Assembly (NCBI RefSeq): GCF_014648395.1 | Contig: NZ_BMRA01000007.1 | Location: forward strand, 61,991-125,990 | DNA length: 64,000 bases | Reading direction: 5' to 3' | From: Micromonospora fulviviridis | Lineage (GTDB): Bacteria > Actinomycetota > Actinomycetes > Mycobacteriales > Micromonosporaceae | In this document: positions 59,326-64,000 of the stretch, in pieces | How positions within the stretch are numbered: position 1 is the first letter of the stretch | Layout: every line of letters starts with the position of its first letter | Translations under genes and position numbers: made by a program | The notes under the pieces: model-generated | The model's database searches: none | What the model saw: the letters and a program-made list of their open reading frames with translations, nothing else | What the model was told of the DNA's origin: nothing

Positions 59326-61464
59326 ATGCCAGGCACCGTCGGGCGGGTCCCCTCGCCATCAGCCCCCACCCCGGGGGCGCCCGCCGGACCGGACGCCACC
59401 GGGTCCGCGGCCGCCGCCGTCCTGGCCCACCCGTGGGCGGACACGGCGCTCGGCGCGCCCGACAACTGGGACCCTGCGGTCCGCGCCGTGGTCGACCTGG
59501 TGCTGGCCTCGCCGGTGCCGATGGCCCTGCTCTACGGCGAGGACCTGGTCCTGCTCTACAACGACGGGTACGCGGAGCTGATCGGCGAACGGCACCCGGC
59601 CGCGCTCGGCCGGCCGGCGGCCGAGGTGTTCGCCGACCTCTGGCACGACCCCACGGCCGGCGAGGTGGTCACCCGGGTCTACCGGCGGGGCGAGCCCTAC
59701 CTGGAGCGGGAGGCGGTGCTGCCGGTCGACCGGCACGGGGCCGGTCCCACCGAGCCGGCGGTGTTCACCCGCGGCTACTCCCCCGTCCGCGACTCCACCG
59801 GCGAGATCATCGGTGTGCTCTCCGTGGCCGCCCAGACCACCCAGGTCACCCAGCAGTTGCAGAGCCTCAGCGACTTCGCGGCCGCGCTCTCCGGCACCCT
59901 CACCCTGGACGACGTCGCCCGGGTCACGCTGCGGTACTGCCTGCACTCCTTCGACGCCGACCGGGTCTCGTTCGTGGTCGACGAGGGCTCCGCCTGGCGG
60001 ATGGTCCGCCGGGTCCGGGGCGAACTGCTGGACGAGGCCGACGAGCGACTGCCCCCGCTGTGGCGGCGGATGCCCGCCGACTCGGCGATCCCGATCGTGG
60101 TGACCGCGCGCAGCGGCGTGCCGTCCTTCGTCGCCGACGGCCAGCCGCTGCGGGACACCGCGGCGGACCGGCACGACCAGAAGATCCGGGCGCTCGCCTC
60201 GCTCCCGCTGCGCTCGTCGGTGATCCGGGGCGCGCTGACCGTCGGCTACCAGGCCGCGCACCCCTGGTCGCCCGCGGAACGCGCGCTGCTCGCCGCCTCG
60301 GCGGAGCTGGTCGGCCAGGCCGCCGAGCGGGCACGCCGCTTCGAGACCCAGCACGGCACCGCCCAGCTGCTGCAACGCAGCATGCTCCCGGAGCGGCTGC
60401 CCGACCTGCCCCGGCTGCGGATCGCCGCCCGCTACGACCCCGGCGTCGACGGCAACGCCGCCGGCGGCGACTTCTACGACGCGTTCGTGCTGCCCACCGG
60501 CGCGCTCGGCGTGGTGCTCGGCGACGTGGCCGGGCACGACGTGCAGGCCGCCGCCCGGATGGGCCAGGTACGCGCCGCGCTGCGCGCGCTGGCCCTCTCC
60601 GACCCCCGGCCGGACGCGGTGCTCGGCGGCCTGGACCGGCTGGTGGGCAGCCTGGGCACCGAGGGCGGCACCCACGAGCTCTTCGTGACCGTGGTGTTCG
60701 GGGTGATCGAGGCCGACCGGGAGCGGATCACCCTGGCCAGCGCCGGCCATCCCGCGCCGCTGATCCGGCGCTGCCCGGCCGAGGGCGAGCCGGTCGCCGA
60801 GTACGTCGAGGTGCCGCCCGCGCCGCCGCTGGGCCTGGGCTGCCGCCCGCGGACGGTCACCGTGCCGTTCCGCCCCGGCGACACCCTGCTGCTGTTCAGC
60901 GACGGGGTGGTGGAGCGGCGCTGGCAGGACCTGGGCGCCGGGCTGGCGGGCCTGGGCGCGGCGGTGACCGCCGCGAGCAGCGGCGACCCGCGGGCGCTCT
61001 GCGCGGTGGCGAGCGCCGCCGTGCCGGGCGCCACCGAGGACGACGTGGCCGTGCTGGCCGTCGAGCACGCGGTCAAGCCGAGCCGGTCGGCCAGCATGGA
61101 GGTGCCGGCCGAGCCGACCGCGCCGAGCCGGGTCCGGCACTGGCTGACCGCCCAGCTCACCGACTGGCAGGTGCCCGAGGCGGTGGTCGGCGCGGCGGTG
61201 CTCTGCACCAGCGAGCTGACCACCAACGCCCTGCTGCACGCCGGCACCGCCGCCCGGGTGGAGATCGACCTGAGCGCGGAGCGGCTGCTGGTCTCGGTCG
61301 CCGACTCCGGCACCCGGGGGCAGGTCACCCGGGCGCAGACCGACACGCTGAGCAGCCGCGGGCGCGGGCTGGGGCTGATCGAGGAGCTGAGCGACGCCTG
61401 GGGCACCGACCCCACGGTGCGCGGCTCGACGGTCTGGTTCGAAATCCTCATCCCCGCCGGGTGA
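59326..61464 (+). CDS. PAS-GAF-PP2C phosphatase with C-terminal HATPase domain
   Basis: 712 residues. Order: disordered N-terminus, PAS domain about 45-175 (LLYNDGYAELIGERHPAALG), GAF domain about 190-345, SpoIIE/RsbU-type PP2C phosphatase about 370-570 with metal sites in GGDFYDAF, GDVAGHDVQAA and LLLFSDGVVERR, then an RsbW-like ATPase domain about 595-710 (CTSELTTNALLHAG, VADSGTRG, SRGRGLGLIEEL). One chain can sense a signal, dephosphorylate an anti-sigma antagonist and act as kinase or anti-sigma factor. No STAS partner is encoded beside it. Confidence 0.93.
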   Translation: MPGTVGRVPSPSAPTPGAPAGPDATGSAAAAVLAHPWADTALGAPDNWDPAVRAVVDLVLASPVPMALLYGEDLVLLYNDGYAELIGERHPAALGRPAAEVFADLWHDPTAGEVVTRVYRRGEPYLEREAVLPVDRHGAGPTEPAVFTRGYSPVRDSTGEIIGVLSVAAQTTQVTQQLQSLSDFAAALSGTLTLDDVARVTLRYCLHSFDADRVSFVVDEGSAWRMVRRVRGELLDEADERLPPLWRRMPADSAIPIVVTARSGVPSFVADGQPLRDTAADRHDQKIRALASLPLRSSVIRGALTVGYQAAHPWSPAERALLAASAELVGQAAERARRFETQHGTAQLLQRSMLPERLPDLPRLRIAARYDPGVDGNAAGGDFYDAFVLPTGALGVVLGDVAGHDVQAAARMGQVRAALRALALSDPRPDAVLGGLDRLVGSLGTEGGTHELFVTVVFGVIEADRERITLASAGHPAPLIRRCPAEGEPVAEYVEVPPAPPLGLGCRPRTVTVPFRPGDTLLLFSDGVVERRWQDLGAGLAGLGAAVTAASSGDPRALCAVASAAVPGATEDDVAVLAVEHAVKPSRSASMEVPAEPTAPSRVRHWLTAQLTDWQVPEAVVGAAVLCTSELTTNALLHAGTAARVEIDLSAERLLVSVADSGTRGQVTRAQTDTLSSRGRGLGLIEELSDAWGTDPTVRGSTVWFEILIPAG

Positions 61465-61505
61465 GTCGCGCGTCGGCGCGGACCCGGGCGGGTAGAAGGG
61501 GAGCC

Positions 61506-62267
61506 ATGCCTGACGACAACCGCTGCGGCGTCCTCTTCGACGTGGACGGCACCCTGGTCGACACGACCTACCTGCACACGGTGAGCTGGTGGGAGGCGCT
61601 CCGCCAGGGTGACCACCGGGTGCCCATGGCGCGGATCCACCGGGCCATCGGGATGGGTTCGGACAAGCTCCTCGACCACCTCCTCGGCGCGGAGCGGGAC
61701 CGGGACGCGGACGGCAAGCTGCGCGACACGCACGACGCGCTGTACGCCGAGTACTGGGAGCGGCTGGCGCCGCTGCCCCGGGCCGTGGACCTGCTGCGCG
61801 CCTGCGCCGCCCGGGGGCTGCGGGTGGTGCTGGCGACCTCGGCGGCCGAGCACGAGGTGGCCGCCCTGCGGGCCGCCCTCGACGCGGACGACGTGATCGA
61901 CACGGTGACCTCGTCGGCGGACGCGGCGGAGAGCAAGCCGGCGCCGGACATCCTGGAGGCGGCGCTGGCCCAGTCGGGGCTGGCCGCCGAGCGGGTGGTG
62001 TTCGTCGGCGACTCGGTCTGGGACGTGGCGGCCGCCGGCAAGCTGGACGTTCCCTGCATCGGCCTCACCTGCGGCGGCACCAGCCGGGGCGAGCTGGCGG
62101 GCTCGGGCGCGGTGGCGGTCTACGACGACCCGGCCGCGCTGCTGGACGGCCTCGCCGACAGCGCGATCGCCGCGCTCACCGATCCGACGAGGTCGGTTCG
62201 CGCACCGCGCCGGGCCGGCGACACGGTGACCGGTCCCACGGGGGAGAAGACGGACACCGAGGCATAG
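61506..62267 (+). CDS. HAD family hydrolase (beta-phosphoglucomutase/phosphatase-like)
   Basis: 253 residues. HAD motifs are complete: DVDGTLVDT (13-21, nucleophile Asp), ATSA motif II, K in ESKPAPDIL (motif III) and VFVGDSVWDVAAAG (motif IV). The helical cap after motif I indicates the subfamily I hydrolases that dephosphorylate sugar phosphates and similar small molecules. AAGGGGAGCC upstream of ATG sets the start. The C-terminal 30 residues are a polar tail. It lies between the regulator and an ion antiporter. Confidence 0.92.
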   Translation: MPDDNRCGVLFDVDGTLVDTTYLHTVSWWEALRQGDHRVPMARIHRAIGMGSDKLLDHLLGAERDRDADGKLRDTHDALYAEYWERLAPLPRAVDLLRACAARGLRVVLATSAAEHEVAALRAALDADDVIDTVTSSADAAESKPAPDILEAALAQSGLAAERVVFVGDSVWDVAAAGKLDVPCIGLTCGGTSRGELAGSGAVAVYDDPAALLDGLADSAIAALTDPTRSVRAPRRAGDTVTGPTGEKTDTEA

Positions 62268-62331
62268 CCGGCTCCTCCACGGGGCACAGGTGACCACCTG
62301 CCCGCGCCGCGGGCGGCGGAAGGGTGGTGCC

Positions 62332-63627
62332 GTGGAACCGGTCGATGTCGCGTTCGCCCTGCTGGGCGTCGGTGCCCTGCTGGCGGGGATCCTGCCCCGG
62401 GTGCTGGAACGCCGGCCGCTGTCGATGCCGATCGCGTTCCTCGGCCTCGGCATGCTGGTCTTTCTGCTGCCCACCGGGCTGCCGACCCCGGACCCGCTGC
62501 GCTGGCCGGAGCTGACCACCCATCTCACCGAGGTCGGCGTGATCGTCGCGCTGATGGGCGCCGGCCTCAAGATCGACCGGCCGTTGAGCTGGGCCCGCTG
62601 GTCGTCGACCTGGCGGTTGCTGGCCGTCGCCATGCCGCTGTGCATCGCCGCGGTGGCGCTGCTCGGCTGGTGGTGGGCCGGCCTGGTGCCGGCCGCGGCG
62701 CTGCTGCTGGGCGCCGCGCTCGCCCCGACCGACCCGGTGCTCGCCGCCGACGTGCAGGTGGGCGAGCCGACCGACGTGGAGGACTCGGAGGACGAGGTGC
62801 GCTTCGCGCTCACCTCGGAGGCCGGGCTGAACGACGGCCTGGCCTTCCCCTTCGTGTACGCGGCCATCGCGATCGCCACCACCAGCCTCGCCCCGGCGGA
62901 CTGGCTGGCCCACTGGCTCGCCGTCGACGTGCTCTACAAGCTGGCCGTCGGGGTGGGCGGCGGGCTGCTGGTCGGCTGGCTGCTCGGCAAGCTCTTCTTC
63001 CGGGCGCCGAGCGAGCTGCGGCTGGCCCGGCACGCCGAGGGCTTCCTGGCCCTCGCCGCGACCTTCCTGGCGTACGGGCTGGTCGAGGTGGTCGGCGGGT
63101 ACGGCTTCCTGGCCGTGTTCGTGGCCGCCCGGGCGATCCGGGCCGCGGAGCGCACCCACGAGTTCCACTCCGTGCTGCACGACTTCGCCGAGCAGGTCGA
63201 GCGGCTGCTCACCGTGTTGTTGCTGCTGCTCCTCGGCGGTGCGGTGATCGGCGGCATGCTGGCCCCGCTGACCTGGCCGGCGGCCCTGGTCGGGCTGGCC
63301 CTGGTCTTCGTGGTCCGGCCGCTGGCCGGCTGGCTGTCGCTGCGCGGCGCGCCGGGCCGCCCGGCCGAGCACTGGGTGATCTCGCTGTTCGGCATCCGCG
63401 GCGTCGGCTCGTTCTACTACCTGGCGTACGCCACCAGCAAGACGGACTTCCCGCAGGCCGAGCTGCTCTGGGCCACGGTCGGCCTGGTGGTGATGGTCTC
63501 GGTGGTGGTGCACGGGATCGCCGCCACCCCGGTCATGCAGTTGCTGGACCGGGCGGGCGAGCGGACCCGGGACGCCTCAGAGCGGGGCCGGGCGGACGAA
63601 CCCGCCCTGGGCGGCGTCCGGGGCTGA
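62332..63627 (+). CDS. CPA1-type Na+/H+ antiporter
   Basis: 431 residues with about twelve membrane helices. The ion-binding region APTDPVLAADVQVGEP (near 140) has the conserved Asp, and EAGLNDGLAFPFVYAA carries the second acidic pair (N-D); HEFHSVLHDFAEQVERLLTVLLLLLLGG and VISLFGIRGVGSFYYLAYA are also family motifs. GTG 62332 has GGAAGGG nine bases upstream. Exchanges Na+ or K+ for protons across the membrane. Its last 51 bp overlap, tail to tail, the RsbW-like gene on minus. Confidence 0.92.
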   Translation: MEPVDVAFALLGVGALLAGILPRVLERRPLSMPIAFLGLGMLVFLLPTGLPTPDPLRWPELTTHLTEVGVIVALMGAGLKIDRPLSWARWSSTWRLLAVAMPLCIAAVALLGWWWAGLVPAAALLLGAALAPTDPVLAADVQVGEPTDVEDSEDEVRFALTSEAGLNDGLAFPFVYAAIAIATTSLAPADWLAHWLAVDVLYKLAVGVGGGLLVGWLLGKLFFRAPSELRLARHAEGFLALAATFLAYGLVEVVGGYGFLAVFVAARAIRAAERTHEFHSVLHDFAEQVERLLTVLLLLLLGGAVIGGMLAPLTWPAALVGLALVFVVRPLAGWLSLRGAPGRPAEHWVISLFGIRGVGSFYYLAYATSKTDFPQAELLWATVGLVVMVSVVVHGIAATPVMQLLDRAGERTRDASERGRADEPALGGVRG

Positions 63628-64000
63628 CCGCGGCGCGGGCACCCGGGCGGCCGGCAGCTCCAGGCGCAGCCGCACGGTGGTCATCCCGGCGGCGACGTGC
63701 ACGTCCACCAGGTCGCAGAGCCGGTGCACCAGCAGCAGCCCTCGGCCGCGCACGCTGCCCACCGGCAGCGGGATCCGGCCGGCCAGCGGGTCGGCCAGCT
63801 CGCCCGGGCCGCTGACCTCGCAGACCAGTTCGCCGGCGGCGGCCCAGCACCGCGCGACGGCCGGTCCGGTGCCGTGGCTGAGGGCGTTGGAGGCCAGCTC
63901 CGTGACGGCGATCCGCAGGTCGTCGACGCGCTCCGCGGCGAGTCCGGCGGCCTCGGCGACGGCGGCGACCGCCGCGCGCAGCGCCCCGAGGCCGTCCGGC
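63577..64000 (-). CDS. RsbW-like HATPase anti-sigma/regulatory kinase (5' end beyond the window)
   Basis: Open to the right edge; the visible 141 codons are the C-terminal part. N-box TELASNALSHG binds Mg-ATP; the G1 region reads CEVSGPGELADPL, where the Asp usually hydrogen-bonding adenine is replaced by Gly; G2 is GRGLLLVHRLCD. Then VDVHVAAGMTTVRLRLEL ends the fold, with a 25-residue variable tail. These proteins phosphorylate anti-sigma antagonists or bind sigma factors. The missing Asp raises doubt about ATP binding. A possible partner is the PP2C-HATPase protein 2 kb away. Confidence 0.85.
   Translation of the reverse strand, partial: PDGLGALRAAVAAVAEAAGLAAERVDDLRIAVTELASNALSHGTGPAVARCWAAAGELVCEVSGPGELADPLAGRIPLPVGSVRGRGLLLVHRLCDLVDVHVAAGMTTVRLRLELPAARVPAPRSAPDAAQGGFVRPAPL

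Noticed and set aside
58869-62267. An 1132-codon open frame on plus
   Set aside because: Only the last part (from 61506) is a real gene, the HAD hydrolase. The rest is out of frame with the PP2C protein and antisense to the mechanosensitive gene.

Overview
The window is chromosomal DNA of a high-G+C actinobacterium, most likely a Micromonosporaceae member close to Micromonospora. This rests on: coding sequence of well over 70% G+C with GTG starts everywhere; genes for phosphatidylinositol-phosphate synthase and phosphatidylinositol mannosylation; an F420-dependent oxidoreductase; PP2C/HATPase partner-switch regulators; DUF4235/DUF3618/holin-X membrane genes; and many genes that look leaderless (a TANNNT box 6-8 nt before the start codon). 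The species-level statement is inference. No tRNA, rRNA, CRISPR array, transposase or prophage was seen.

Layout. 1-3.1 kb: end of an unknown secreted/anchored protein, a Ser/Thr kinase with unusual catalytic loops, two hypothetical genes. 3.2-16.2 kb, minus strand: a conserved block thrS - HIT protein - (Mak_N_cap protein, aldo/keto reductase; EF-G2 on the opposite strand) - pgsA - PIM acyltransferase - pimA - membrane protein - pdxS - pdxT - yebC. From memory its core matches the order in Mycobacterium and Streptomyces. 16.4-24.3 kb: YcnI-like protein, ADP-ribosylglycohydrolase, a two-component system, adenosine deaminase plus Tam-type methyltransferase, an aldo/keto reductase and a cold-shock protein. 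24.6-28.5 kb: a run of small envelope genes (DUF4235, DUF3618, holin-X), an MscS channel, a DUF1206 protein and a lipoprotein. 28.6-37.9 kb: cysteine-desulfurase-like/GNAT pair, GH3 hexosaminidase, a 40-residue membrane protein, LLM oxidoreductase, TetR/methyltransferase pair with clear operator dyads, a RecQ variant and an AraC regulator.

38.1-46.8 kb is the most distinctive part: eight minus-strand genes, nearly all overlapping by a few bases, encoding a heptose pathway (GmhA isomerase, two-domain HldE-like kinase/nucleotidyltransferase, GmhB-type phosphatase fused to a GT9 domain), a second GT9, two GT4-like transferases, an SDR, and a type IB topoisomerase at the end. Nucleotide-activated heptose and heptosyltransferases are classically a Gram-negative LPS feature, so the product here is probably an unknown cell-surface heptosylated glycan. 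Just beyond it lie an SRPBCC gene, an SDR gene broken by an internal deletion and frameshift, and a polyprenol-phosphate-mannose synthase.

49.1-64 kb: an intergenic stretch with a strong terminator, a 123-bp inverted-repeat element and a heptamer tandem repeat; then an FAD oxidoreductase, aldehyde dehydrogenase, ChaB protein, BrkB membrane protein, DUF2795 protein, SRPBCC protein, MFS transporter, small hypothetical genes, a mechanosensitive-channel-like protein, a large PAS-GAF-PP2C-HATPase regulator, a HAD phosphatase, a CPA1 antiporter and the 3' part of an RsbW-like ATPase cut by the right edge.

Convergent gene pairs are usually separated by strong stem-loops or overlap tail to tail. Three intergenic inverted repeats of unrelated sequence (11.7, 17.2 and 49.3 kb) look like dispersed extragenic elements. 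Several starts were moved inward from the longest frame using ribosome-binding sites, overlaps with the upstream stop and family length.
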